DNA of 64,000 nucleotides. It comes from JAAXPZ01 sp965215705 (GTDB taxonomy: Bacteria > Campylobacterota > Campylobacteria > Campylobacterales > Sulfurovaceae). This document shows positions 50,936 to 59,614 of the stretch, piece after piece (position 1 is the stretch's first letter; every line of letters starts with the position of its first letter). The stretch spans positions 124,001-188,000 of the forward strand of contig CBDCEE010000002.1 of assembly GCA_965215705.1 (NCBI GenBank), in the 5' to 3' direction. The position numbers were made by a program, and so were the translations under genes. The notes under the pieces are model-generated. The model saw only the letters and a list, made by a program, of their open reading frames with translations. It was not told the origin of the DNA and searched no databases.

Positions 50936-52205
50936 TGTTCCCCTTGTCTAATGCCATGCTCTGCTCAATGATTTTGAATGAAAGTGTAAGCTTATCTGCC
51001 TTTCCGAGTGCTTTGGTTGTCTGCTCTGTGATAAAGGTGATCTCATTGTCTTCAGTGCCGAAACTTTGGCTGTCTTTGAGCAGATTATAGCATACGGCTG
51101 TTACCCCTTTATTACTTATCAGTGCTTTGGCATGGTTGAGACCATTTTCGGGGTCCATCTCTGCTTTAAATCCTACAGTAATGATACCTTCTTTGTTGAT
51201 CTGCTTGAGAATATCTTTGGTCTGTATGAGTTCGATATTCCAAGTCTCTCCCAGCTGTGACTTTTTTAGTTTTCCGGCTTGTGGATACTTGGGGGTAAAG
51301 TCAGCTACCGCTGCTGCCATGAAAAGGTAAGGTGTCTTCTGTATCATGCCGATGGCATCAGGGTTGTTGAGACTAGGCTTGCTCATGATACCTTTTTTGG
51401 CTACCCGCACAGCATCAACTGTATACTCCAGCATCTCCGAAGCATCCTCAACATCAATGGTGTAGATCTCTTGTGGTAGCTCTTTATGGGGCATGGTAGA
51501 GATATAGCAGACATCGGCACCTTTGAGATAGAGTGCTGTGGCAAGTGATTTTGCCATCTTCCCGCTGGAATAGTTGCTGATGTAGCGTACTTCATCGGTC
51601 TTTTCTCGGGTACCGCCACCTGTGATAACTACTTTACGGTCTTTCCAGAAGCTTTCTTCCAGTAGTGCCTGACATGCCTGGTAGTAGATCTCCAGAGGAT
51701 CACTGAGTGCACCATCGCCTTCATCACCGCATGCAAGTAGCTTCTCTTGCGGAGCAACGATGCGGACATCATTGACACGCAGCATTTTGAGTGATCCTTC
51801 GGTATAGTGGTTGGCGATCATCTGGGTATTGGCAGCAGGGGCGATGAGGAGCTGTCTGCTGTAGGCGAGGGCTGTCTGGAGCAGGATATTGTCTGCGATA
51901 CCTTTGCTCAGTTTGTTAATGGTATTGGCAGTAGCCGGAGCGATGAGAAATATGTCCGCTTTTTTACCGATATCAATATGGTTGAGGTCACTGCTCCAGC
52001 TCTCAGTCTCTTCATGTAGGACAGGGTTACTGGTAAGTGCCTCCATCGTAAGGGCTGTGACGAAGCGTTGGGCTGCTTCTGTCATGATCACATGCACTTC
52101 TGCCCCGGACTTGATAAAGAGTCTGGCCACTTCACAGGCTTTGTAGGCTGCGATACTACCTGTGATGCCTAGCAGTATGGTCTTGCCTTTTAGATCGATT
52201 TGCAT
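50928..52205 (-). CDS. coaBC: Bifunctional phosphopantothenoylcysteine decarboxylase / phosphopantothenate-cysteine ligase
   Basis: A 425-residue two-domain enzyme of CoA synthesis. The CoaC flavin domain (about 1-185) has LGITGSIAAYKACEVAR, DLNHIDIGKKAD and the catalytic APAANTQMIANH. The CoaB domain (from about 190) has VITGGGTREKTDEVRYISNYSSGKMA. The start follows the glmU stop directly, with no gap, so translation is coupled. Confidence 0.95.
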   Translation of the reverse strand: MQIDLKGKTILLGITGSIAAYKACEVARLFIKSGAEVHVIMTEAAQRFVTALTMEALTSNPVLHEETESWSSDLNHIDIGKKADIFLIAPATANTINKLSKGIADNILLQTALAYSRQLLIAPAANTQMIANHYTEGSLKMLRVNDVRIVAPQEKLLACGDEGDGALSDPLEIYYQACQALLEESFWKDRKVVITGGGTREKTDEVRYISNYSSGKMAKSLATALYLKGADVCYISTMPHKELPQEIYTIDVEDASEMLEYTVDAVRVAKKGIMSKPSLNNPDAIGMIQKTPYLFMAAAVADFTPKYPQAGKLKKSQLGETWNIELIQTKDILKQINKEGIITVGFKAEMDPENGLNHAKALISNKGVTAVCYNLLKDSQSFGTEDNEITFITEQTTKALGKADKLTLSFKIIEQSMALDKGNNE

Positions 52206-53501
52206 CTACGATTCCTTTCCAAAGAACTTGTAAAAGAAGTTCTTGACTATCTTGAGTGGTGCTCTGGAGATCGCCAGAGCACCCTGTTCGATATCTTTGT
52301 TGACTGTGCTTCCTGCTGCAACCATGACATCATCTGCAAGTGTGACGGGGGCAACCAGCTGGCAGTCAGATCCGACAAAGACATTTTTACCGATGATGGT
52401 CTGATACTTATTTTTCCCATCATAGTTACAAGTGATGACCCCTGCACCGATATTGGAGCCCTTATTGATGCTTGCATCCCCAATATAGGCGAGATGTCCT
52501 GCCTTGACCCCTGTAAGGGTAGACTTTTTGACCTCTACGAAGTTTCCAACGTGGGTATCTTTCAGGATCGTCTGAGGCCGGATCCTGCCCATAGGCCCTA
52601 CATCTGAGTCCTCGATAGTGGCGTCTTCGATGACGGAGTGGGCTTTGATATGGGCTCTTATAAGTTTGCTTTCACCTAAGACAGTAGTACCATTTTCTAG
52701 GATACACTCCCCCTCAAAGTAGGCTCTACAGTCGATATAGATAGTTTCTGGCAGTCGCATGATCACGCCATTCATCATGAGTGTTTCTTTGATACGGTCT
52801 TGCATGATACGTTCTGCATGGGCAAGGTCTAGCTTGGAGTTGACTCCCTTGAACTCCTCCTCTTTTACAGTGACAGGCTGTACGATCTTGCCTTCATCAA
52901 CAGCCATTTTAACGATATCTGTCAGGTAGTACTCTGCCTGGGCATTGTTGTTGTTTAGTCTTGGGATATACTGTTCCAGCAGCGACGTATCGACTGCGTA
53001 GATACCCGCATTGACTGTTTTTGTCTCAAGCTGTGATGCTGTGCAGTCTTTTTGTTCTACGATTTCTTGTACGCTTCCTTGATTGATGATGACACGTCCA
53101 TAACCTGTGGGGTCATCCATCTCAATGACAGACATGTGGATAGGGGCATCACCCAGTGTGAGTGCTTCCAGGGATGCTTTGGTGATCAGTGGCATATCTC
53201 CGTTGAGGAGTAGCGTACGGCTATGGCGAGGAGTGACCCCTTTCATAGCACCACCGGTACCGGGAAAACGTACGGCATCCTGCAGGTGGAAGTAAATATT
53301 GCTGTAGGCTGCTTCGACCTCTTCTCGGATACGTTCTGCCTGATGGTAGAGGACAACAGTGATATCATCAGAGACCTCTTTGGCTGCATCGATCGCATGA
53401 AAAAGCATGGGTTTTCCTGAGATCTTGTGGAGAACTTTAGGGGTATCAGATTTCATTCTGGTGCCCTGTCCTGCTGCCAATATTACCACACTTAACGCCA
53501 T
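52206..53501 (-). CDS. glmU: Bifunctional GlmU (UDP-GlcNAc pyrophosphorylase / GlcN-1-P acetyltransferase)
   Basis: A 431-residue enzyme that makes UDP-GlcNAc for peptidoglycan and LPS. The N-terminal uridyltransferase has VVILAAGQGTRMKSDTPKVLH and LLLNGDMPLI. The C-terminal left-handed beta-helix acetyltransferase has hexapeptide repeats and HLAYIGDASINKGSNIGAG with CNYDGKNKYQT. The start has AAAGG upstream. First gene of the six-gene operon down to truA. Confidence 0.96.
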   Translation of the reverse strand: MALSVVILAAGQGTRMKSDTPKVLHKISGKPMLFHAIDAAKEVSDDITVVLYHQAERIREEVEAAYSNIYFHLQDAVRFPGTGGAMKGVTPRHSRTLLLNGDMPLITKASLEALTLGDAPIHMSVIEMDDPTGYGRVIINQGSVQEIVEQKDCTASQLETKTVNAGIYAVDTSLLEQYIPRLNNNNAQAEYYLTDIVKMAVDEGKIVQPVTVKEEEFKGVNSKLDLAHAERIMQDRIKETLMMNGVIMRLPETIYIDCRAYFEGECILENGTTVLGESKLIRAHIKAHSVIEDATIEDSDVGPMGRIRPQTILKDTHVGNFVEVKKSTLTGVKAGHLAYIGDASINKGSNIGAGVITCNYDGKNKYQTIIGKNVFVGSDCQLVAPVTLADDVMVAAGSTVNKDIEQGALAISRAPLKIVKNFFYKFFGKES

Positions 53502-53562
53502 CGCAGTACCTTTTTGATAAAATAACAGTAATTATATCCAATATCCAATTAAGGTTGATGAT

Positions 53563-54678
53563 TTGCAATGTAAACATTTCGGGCAGTGTGGTTCTTGTGG
53601 GCTTTATGCCCTAGATTACGAGAGTCAGCTTACACAAAAGCAGGAGAAAGTATCGGCTCTGCTTGCACCCTTTTGGCAGGGAGAGCTCACGCTGTTTGAC
53701 TCACCACAGAGTCACTATCGTGCCAGAGCAGAGTTTCGTATCTGGCATACGGGAGAACTCTGTAGTTATGCAATGGGTAATCTGGATAAAAATGCTACAG
53801 TGACGATCAGTGAGTGTCCCAAGGTGATCGTTCCTATAGAATCACGCATGTGGAAGCTACTGGAGGAGATCAACCGCTCCAAAGAGCTCTCTCATAAACT
53901 GTTCGGTATAGAATTTTTGGCTACGACAAGTGGAGAATGCCTGGTAACGATGCTATATCATCGCAAACTTGAAGAGAGATGGGAACAGGTGGCTTCGGGG
54001 CTGGAAGCACTATTGGATATCTCTTTGATCGGTAGAAGTCGTAAGCAGAAGGTTGTACTCTCTGATACCTATGTGAGGGAGCAACTGACTATAGCAAATA
54101 CGGTTTATGATTACCGTTACTATGAGGGGGGATTTACGCAGCCCAATCCTGTGGTAAATGTCAAGATGATCGAGTGGGTACTTGAGCGGATAGAAGGGGA
54201 CAAGAAGGGGCATTTACTAGAGAGTTACTGTGGACTTGGCAACTTTACACTCCCCTTGTCACAACAGTTTACAAAAGTATTGGCAACGGAGATCAGTAAA
54301 AATTCGATTAAAGCAGCTAAAGAGAACTGTCAGTTGAATGGGATAAACCATATAGCATTTGTACGACTCAGCTCTGAAGAGATGACAGAGGCACTCAGTG
54401 GTGTACGCATGTTTAGGAGACTGGAGGGGATTGATCTGGAAAGTTATGACTTTAGTCATGTACTGGTCGATCCTCCCCGTGCAGGATTGGATGAGGATAC
54501 GATCAGACTGATCTCCGGGATCGATACGATTCTCTATATCTCTTGTAATCCTGAAACGCTTGCCAGAGACCTGGAGACGCTGACGCAGACACATAGTGTG
54601 ACGGATACTGCTATTTTTGATCAGTTCCCGCACACAAGCCATATAGAGAGTGGTGTGATACTAAGGAGAAAACAATGA
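53563..54678 (+). CDS. trmA: tRNA (uracil-54-C5)-methyltransferase
   Basis: A 371-residue SAM-dependent enzyme that forms ribothymidine at U54 of tRNA. The SAM motif LLESYCGLGNFTLPL is near residue 220, and the catalytic Cys is in LYISCNPETLARDL near 327. The N-terminal CKHFGQCGSCGLY has Cys like those that bind a Fe-S cluster in RumA relatives. The start is TTG at 53563 with AAGG upstream. The stop overlaps truD (ATGA). Confidence 0.93.
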   Translation: MQCKHFGQCGSCGLYALDYESQLTQKQEKVSALLAPFWQGELTLFDSPQSHYRARAEFRIWHTGELCSYAMGNLDKNATVTISECPKVIVPIESRMWKLLEEINRSKELSHKLFGIEFLATTSGECLVTMLYHRKLEERWEQVASGLEALLDISLIGRSRKQKVVLSDTYVREQLTIANTVYDYRYYEGGFTQPNPVVNVKMIEWVLERIEGDKKGHLLESYCGLGNFTLPLSQQFTKVLATEISKNSIKAAKENCQLNGINHIAFVRLSSEEMTEALSGVRMFRRLEGIDLESYDFSHVLVDPPRAGLDEDTIRLISGIDTILYISCNPETLARDLETLTQTHSVTDTAIFDQFPHTSHIESGVILRRKQ

Positions 54679-55763
54679 GTCAAACTACGCTTCCCCACTG
54701 GTTGATGCCTTTAGCACATAAAAACCAGTTTATTTTTAATCCTTCTCCCCGAGACTTTACTGTTGAGGAGATTCCTCTGTATGCGTTTAGTGGTGAAGGA
54801 GAGCATCTGGTACTCAAAGTACGTAAAAAAGAGTTGACCACATGGGAGATGCTGGATATCCTAAGTACCCATTTGGGGATCAAACGCAGAGATATCGGAT
54901 ATGCAGGGCTCAAGGACAAGCATGCGATGACCATCCAATATATCTCTCTGATGGCGATCCATGAGGGTAAACTGGAGGGTTTTTCCCACCCCCAGATCAA
55001 GATACTTGATCGTGTCAGGCATAACAACAAGATCCGTATCGGACACCTCAAAGGCAACCGTTTCCACCTGCGATTCAAAAAAGTACTGGGTGTACAGAAA
55101 GATATGCTTGACTCTGTACTTGACTGGGTTAAGATACATGGGGTACCCAACTACTTCGGATATCAGCGGTTTGGCATATATGGGGACAACTGGAAAGAAG
55201 GAAAAAAGATTCTTGCCGGAGAACTTAAGATGAGAGATAGAAAGAGTCGAGAATTCCTCATCTCTGCCTATCAGAGCTATCTCTTTAATAACTGGCTAAG
55301 TAAGCGTATAGAGATGTGTAGACTGCTGGAGGAGTTTTCAGAGACAGAAACGGAGGGGGTATTGAAGCTTCCCGACGGCACACTCAAGGAGACCAAAAAG
55401 CAAAAAGCATTCTTCAAGATACTGGAAGGGGACTTGCTGATGCACTATCCTTACGGCAGAATCTTTTATGCAGAAGAACCACACAAAGAGGCAGAAAGAT
55501 TTGACCTGAGAGATCTCTCAGTGACAGGGCTGATTCCTGGAAAGAAAGTAAAATTGGCAGAAGGAGCAGCCAGAGAGATTGAACAGGCATTTGATGAAGA
55601 GATGCGAGAAAGTGGCTCCAGACGCTATGCCTGGATATTTCCTATGGATATCAAGCGTAAATACATTCCGGAAAAAGCCCACTATGAATTGGGGTTTTTC
55701 CTTCCAAAGGGCTGTTATGCAACCAATGTGGTTGAGCTGCTCAGAGGCTATAGAGAAGCATAA
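54675..55763 (+). CDS. truD: tRNA pseudouridine synthase D
   Basis: A 362-residue enzyme that makes pseudouridine 13 in tRNA-Glu. The catalytic Asp is in GYAGLKDKHAMTIQYIS, with NYFGYQRFG and FLISAYQSYLFNNWLS as further family motifs. The TRUD insertion is short. It overlaps trmA by four bases, making a tRNA-modification pair. Confidence 0.96.
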   Translation: MSQTTLPHWLMPLAHKNQFIFNPSPRDFTVEEIPLYAFSGEGEHLVLKVRKKELTTWEMLDILSTHLGIKRRDIGYAGLKDKHAMTIQYISLMAIHEGKLEGFSHPQIKILDRVRHNNKIRIGHLKGNRFHLRFKKVLGVQKDMLDSVLDWVKIHGVPNYFGYQRFGIYGDNWKEGKKILAGELKMRDRKSREFLISAYQSYLFNNWLSKRIEMCRLLEEFSETETEGVLKLPDGTLKETKKQKAFFKILEGDLLMHYPYGRIFYAEEPHKEAERFDLRDLSVTGLIPGKKVKLAEGAAREIEQAFDEEMRESGSRRYAWIFPMDIKRKYIPEKAHYELGFFLPKGCYATNVVELLRGYREA

Positions 55764-55765
55764 TT

Positions 55766-56407
55766 ATGGCAATAAAGATGGATGAAAATCAAGTATTAGA
55801 CCGATTGATCATCTGTCCCAAATGCCATACGATCCATCAAAAAATTACGATTTCCAAGGGCAAAAATGCCAAATGTGACAACTGCAACAAGATACTTTAT
55901 CATTATGATGAGCGTATACTGGATCATGGTCTGGCACTGGGTATCACGGGATTGATACTTTTCCTTGTCTCCAACCTCTTCCCTCTTGTACGGGTAGAGA
56001 TGCTGGGGCACGAACAGCATGTCACAATCCTCTCTATGATTTTTTCACTTTTGGAAAATGGATTTTATGTGGTGGGGGTGGTAGTTGCTTTTATGGTATT
56101 CATCTTTCCGTTGATGATCTTGATCGTCTACATCACGATATCCTGGCTCATGATACAAAAAAAAGGAAAATCCTTAACCAAGGACCTACTCATTTTGCTC
56201 TCCAAGCTTCTGCCTTGGAATATGGTAGAGATCTATCTGGTCAGTATCCTGGTCGCACTGGTCAAGCTCATAGGCTATATGCAGATACATTTTGGTCTCT
56301 CCTTCTGGTCTTTGACACTCTTTGTACTGTTGGATATTTATCTCAGTAAAAGTATCCATATCGGAGAGCTTTGGGAGCTTCGGCACAGGATCTATGATGC
56401 CAGATAA
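55766..56407 (+). CDS. PqiA-like protein, first half (split PqiA)
   Basis: A 213-residue membrane protein. An N-terminal zinc ribbon (ICPKCHTIHQ and CDNCNKI) is followed by four transmembrane helices with FLVSNLFPLVRVEMLG, the PqiA motif. In E. coli PqiA two such halves are fused in one chain; here they are separate genes that overlap by about 11 bases. It belongs to an operon with an MlaD-type and an auxiliary lipoprotein gene. The start at 55778 (MDENQ) is an alternative. Confidence 0.88.
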   Translation: MAIKMDENQVLDRLIICPKCHTIHQKITISKGKNAKCDNCNKILYHYDERILDHGLALGITGLILFLVSNLFPLVRVEMLGHEQHVTILSMIFSLLENGFYVVGVVVAFMVFIFPLMILIVYITISWLMIQKKGKSLTKDLLILLSKLLPWNMVEIYLVSILVALVKLIGYMQIHFGLSFWSLTLFVLLDIYLSKSIHIGELWELRHRIYDAR

Positions 56408-57017
56408 GTATATTGACGAGTCTACGTTACTACGGTGTCCTATCTGTGAAGCGGTTAATAGAGACAGAGAAGGAGATATTTACTGTCATCGCTGTGGGTC
56501 GCGGATATTCAGAAATCCGAAGCTGACCACATCCAGGGCATGGGCCTTTCTTATTACGGCGCTGATACTGTATATCCCTGCCAACCTTTATCCTATTCTG
56601 GTCAATGAACAGTTTGTCTCAAAAAAGGGTAATACGATCATAGGGGGGATTATTCTTCTCTGGGAAGAGGGGTCTTATCCAATCGCTCTGATCATACTTG
56701 TTGCCTCTGTGCTGGTGCCTATTCTGAAGTTTATTGTGTTACTATACCTTCTGATAAGTGCAAATCTTAAAAAACATCGCTATACAAAAGTAGACCAACA
56801 TAAACTGCATTATATGACAGAGATCATTGGACCCTGGTCGATGGTCGATGTCTTTGTGGTAGCGATATTGACTGGTTTGGTACATGTGGGTACGATCAGA
56901 GTGATCGCTGGACCGGGAGCAACAGCATTTGTACTGATGGTGCTGTTCACGATGTTTGCCGCACTGTCTATTGATACAAGATTATTTAAAGAGAAAGGAT
57001 CTCATGGCTCAGATTAA
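56397..57017 (+). CDS. PqiA-like protein, second half (split PqiA)
   Basis: A 206-residue membrane protein with its own zinc ribbon (LRCPICEAVNRD and YCHRCGSRI) and four transmembrane helices, with the PqiA-type ILYIPANLYPILVNEQF and EIIGPWSMVDVFVVAILTGLV. It overlaps the first half upstream and the MCE gene downstream by 14 bases. The start at 56397 or 56394 cannot be told apart. Confidence 0.88.
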   Translation: MPDKYIDESTLLRCPICEAVNRDREGDIYCHRCGSRIFRNPKLTTSRAWAFLITALILYIPANLYPILVNEQFVSKKGNTIIGGIILLWEEGSYPIALIILVASVLVPILKFIVLLYLLISANLKKHRYTKVDQHKLHYMTEIIGPWSMVDVFVVAILTGLVHVGTIRVIAGPGATAFVLMVLFTMFAALSIDTRLFKEKGSHGSD

Positions 57018-58704
57018 ACAGCCCCATATCGAAGAGAGTAGTAACTTTAATCTGTTTACTTCTATCTGGATCGTTCCTTTTATTGCGCTGATCATCTCTC
57101 TCTGGCTTGTGTACCAGCACTTTTCCAAAATGGGTCCTGAGATCAGAGTCGTCTTCTCCAACAGTGGTGGGCTTGAAGCAGGGCAGAGTGTCATCAAATA
57201 TAGAAATGTACCCATAGGCAAGGTCAGCAGAATAGAGATACAAGAGGGAGGGCACGGTGTGGTTGTGATCGCCCGCATGAACAAAGAGGCTGAAAGCTTT
57301 ATGAATGAGAGTACACGATTTTGGATCGTGAAGCCAGAAGTAGGGTATTCGGGTATCAGCGGACTGGATACACTGATCAGTGGGTCCTATATTGCGATGT
57401 ATGCCGCTGAGGGAGTAAAGGAGACACGTGAGTTTCAGGGGCTGGATGCACCATACCGTGATATCAACTCCGGAGCATATATTTTGATGAATTCCAAGAG
57501 TGTGGGAGGCATCAAGGTGGGCACACCGATCAACTACCGTAATATTCAGGTAGGAGAGGTGGAGCATATCTCTTTGGCAGCAGATGGCAAAAGTGTGGAA
57601 GTGGTCAGTTTTGTCAAAAAAGAGTATACCAATCTTATCAATGTGACAACAAAGTTTTGGCTTCAAGGTCTGGCAGATATAGGTATACATGGTAATAGAC
57701 TGGATATTAAACTGGCACCGGTGATTCCTTATTTGGCATTTGGTGGGATCACCTTTGAAAGTAAGTTTGATAAGCAATACCCCAAAGTAGAGTCAAACTA
57801 TTTTTATAGGCTCTATGAGAGTGAATATGAGGCAGAGAGTAAGAAGATAGGAGATGAATTACGGGAGAATCATCTGTTCCGTTTCAAGTTTCAAGGGAAG
57901 ATCTCCGGGCTTAAAAAAGGAGCTTCGATACAGTATCAGGGATTTGATATCGGAGAAGTTAATGATGTGGCATTGCATTATGATAGCATGGATCATACTA
58001 TGGAAGGAGTGGTACTGGGAGATATCGATGTATCGATCTTTGCAGACCATAACCGAAGTGGGTTTGAAAATCTGAAGTTGGCTGTACAGGAAGGGCTTCG
58101 TGCACAGTTGACCAGTATTAACCCACTGATCAATGCACTGTTTATAGACCTTGTATTTACAAAAGATGTTGCACCGATCACACTGCTTGAAAATGAAAAA
58201 AGTGGTACAGTTTTTCCTATCATGGAGATGCAAAAGAGCAGTTTACTTGATGAGCTGACACAGTTTACCAACAAACTGAACCAATTAGAGATCAATGCAC
58301 TTCTGAGCTCTGCCAAAAACCTTGTTGACGGTACTGCAAAGCCACTTCAGGATTCTCTGGTCAAACTGGATCAAGCAATAGAGAGCTTTAAGAGTTTGGC
58401 GGATAGCAGCAGTGAGCCGTTAAAGAAAATGCTTGAGTCCTTTGCCAAAAGCTCTGATGCTTTAGGTGGATTGATGGAGAATAATGCGACCAAAGAGATG
58501 CCTGCCAAGCTCAACAAAGCGATCGGGGCACTCAACAAGACACTGAGAACTACCAAAAAGGTTCTTAGAGGCTACCGATCCAATTCACTCTTTGGTAAAC
58601 GGGTCACTGAGATGCTTAAAGAGCTTAACAAAAATTCAGAAGAGAGTAAACGACTCTTACGTAAACTGAATAAAAAACCAAATTCATTGATACTAGGGGA
58701 GTAA
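57004..58704 (+). CDS. pqiB: PqiB-like MCE/MlaD-domain protein
   Basis: A 566-residue protein with one N-terminal membrane helix (LFTSIWIVPFIALIISLWLV) and three MCE domains (PEIRVVFSNSGGLEAGQSVI, then GAYILMNSKSVGGIKVGTPI and FRFKFQGKISGLKKGASI), followed by a helical coiled-coil tail. In E. coli PqiB forms a tube carrying lipid between inner and outer membranes. The ATG at 57004 has AAAGGA upstream. The lipoprotein gene follows after one base. Confidence 0.92.
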   Translation: MAQIKQPHIEESSNFNLFTSIWIVPFIALIISLWLVYQHFSKMGPEIRVVFSNSGGLEAGQSVIKYRNVPIGKVSRIEIQEGGHGVVVIARMNKEAESFMNESTRFWIVKPEVGYSGISGLDTLISGSYIAMYAAEGVKETREFQGLDAPYRDINSGAYILMNSKSVGGIKVGTPINYRNIQVGEVEHISLAADGKSVEVVSFVKKEYTNLINVTTKFWLQGLADIGIHGNRLDIKLAPVIPYLAFGGITFESKFDKQYPKVESNYFYRLYESEYEAESKKIGDELRENHLFRFKFQGKISGLKKGASIQYQGFDIGEVNDVALHYDSMDHTMEGVVLGDIDVSIFADHNRSGFENLKLAVQEGLRAQLTSINPLINALFIDLVFTKDVAPITLLENEKSGTVFPIMEMQKSSLLDELTQFTNKLNQLEINALLSSAKNLVDGTAKPLQDSLVKLDQAIESFKSLADSSSEPLKKMLESFAKSSDALGGLMENNATKEMPAKLNKAIGALNKTLRTTKKVLRGYRSNSLFGKRVTEMLKELNKNSEESKRLLRKLNKKPNSLILGE

Positions 58705-58705
58705 T

Positions 58706-59251
58706 ATGAGACAGATCACTTTGATGACACTGCTATTGATGCTGGTAGGATGCGGAGGTGCCTCCAAGCAGTACCTTCTCTCTGTAGATGATACTCATAT
58801 TTCCCAACGTGCGAAAAAACATATGCAGATTGGTGTTGATAAGGTTACGGTACCAGGCTATATGGAAGAGAGTCAAATTGCCACTGAGAAGGTAGGAGGA
58901 GAGATCAATTACCGCAATGAGATATGGGCAGTGCCTACATCCAAGGCATTGACCAGCACCCTTATCCGTGCGCTTCAGCGAAAGTTTTCCAACCCCAATG
59001 TCTATCTCTTTCCCTGGGATGTGGAGAAAGAGAATGGTATTAGGGTCAAGGTCACACTTAACCGGTTTATCTATCGTAATGGACGGATCATACTAGAGGC
59101 AACCTATTTCATCAAGCGTATAGGAAGCAAGCACAAAAGAAGCTATATGTTTACGACAGAGGTGACATCAGGATCGAGCACGCCGGCTGTTGTACAGGCA
59201 ATGGGTGTGGCTTTTGGAAAATTGGTAGAGGAGATCGGACGCAGGCTCTGA
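58706..59251 (+). CDS. pqiC: PqiC-like outer membrane auxiliary lipoprotein
   Basis: A 181-residue lipoprotein with lipobox LMLVGCGGAS and an ABC-type transport auxiliary (PqiC/YmbA) domain (YLLSVDDTH, IGVDKVTVPGYMEESQI). It would attach the PqiB tube to the outer membrane. Start one base after the PqiB stop, so clearly one operon. Confidence 0.88.
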   Translation: MRQITLMTLLLMLVGCGGASKQYLLSVDDTHISQRAKKHMQIGVDKVTVPGYMEESQIATEKVGGEINYRNEIWAVPTSKALTSTLIRALQRKFSNPNVYLFPWDVEKENGIRVKVTLNRFIYRNGRIILEATYFIKRIGSKHKRSYMFTTEVTSGSSTPAVVQAMGVAFGKLVEEIGRRL

Positions 59252-59276
59252 TCTCATAGAATAGGTTAAATTATGC

Positions 59277-59282
59277 TATAAT
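59277..59282 (+). promoter_or_regulatory. Promoter (-10) of the dodecin gene
   Basis: TGCTATAAT is a full extended -10 box with TATAAT at 59277-59282. The start would be near 59289, and AAAGGAGAA precedes the ATG at 59312. Confidence 0.75.
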
Positions 59283-59311
59283 AAAACATTATTTTAACCA
59301 AAGGAGAAGTG

Positions 59312-59524
59312 ATGTCAAAAGTAGTCAAAGTGATAGAGGTTTTATCTCAATCTGAAAAAAGTTGGGAAGATGCAGCAGCATCAGCGGTCAAAGCCGCCAG
59401 TAAATCAGTGGATAATGTGAAGTCGATCAATATTGTCAATATGAGTGCCAAAGTAGAGAATGGCAAGATAGTCAAGTACAGAATCAACGCAAAGATCTCT
59501 TTCCTGATCAAGAAAAAGAAGTAA
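59312..59524 (+). CDS. Dodecin family flavin-binding protein
   Basis: A 70-residue protein with the dodecin pattern: VVKVIEVLSQSEKSWEDAAA, AVKAASKSVDNVKSINIVNM and KIVKYRINAKISFLI. Dodecins form 12-mers that store flavins or CoA. The flavin-contacting Trp is in SWEDAA. I use the ATG at 59312; a GTG one codon before is possible. It has its own promoter and terminator hairpin. Confidence 0.92.
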   Translation: MSKVVKVIEVLSQSEKSWEDAAASAVKAASKSVDNVKSINIVNMSAKVENGKIVKYRINAKISFLIKKKK

Positions 59525-59530
59525 AAAAAC

Positions 59531-59553
59531 GTCTCTAGCACTTGGCTAGAGGC
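59531..59553 (+). terminator. Terminator hairpin after dodecin gene
   Basis: GTCTCTAGC (59531-59539) pairs with GCTAGAGGC (59545-59553), nine pairs including one G-T, around an ACTTG loop, followed by TATATT. The T-run is weak but the stem is clean. Confidence 0.55.
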
Positions 59554-59614
59554 TATATTAAGTCTAAAAAGATAAAATTCCCCAACTCATTTATCCCCAT
59601 GCCCTAGGAAGTTC

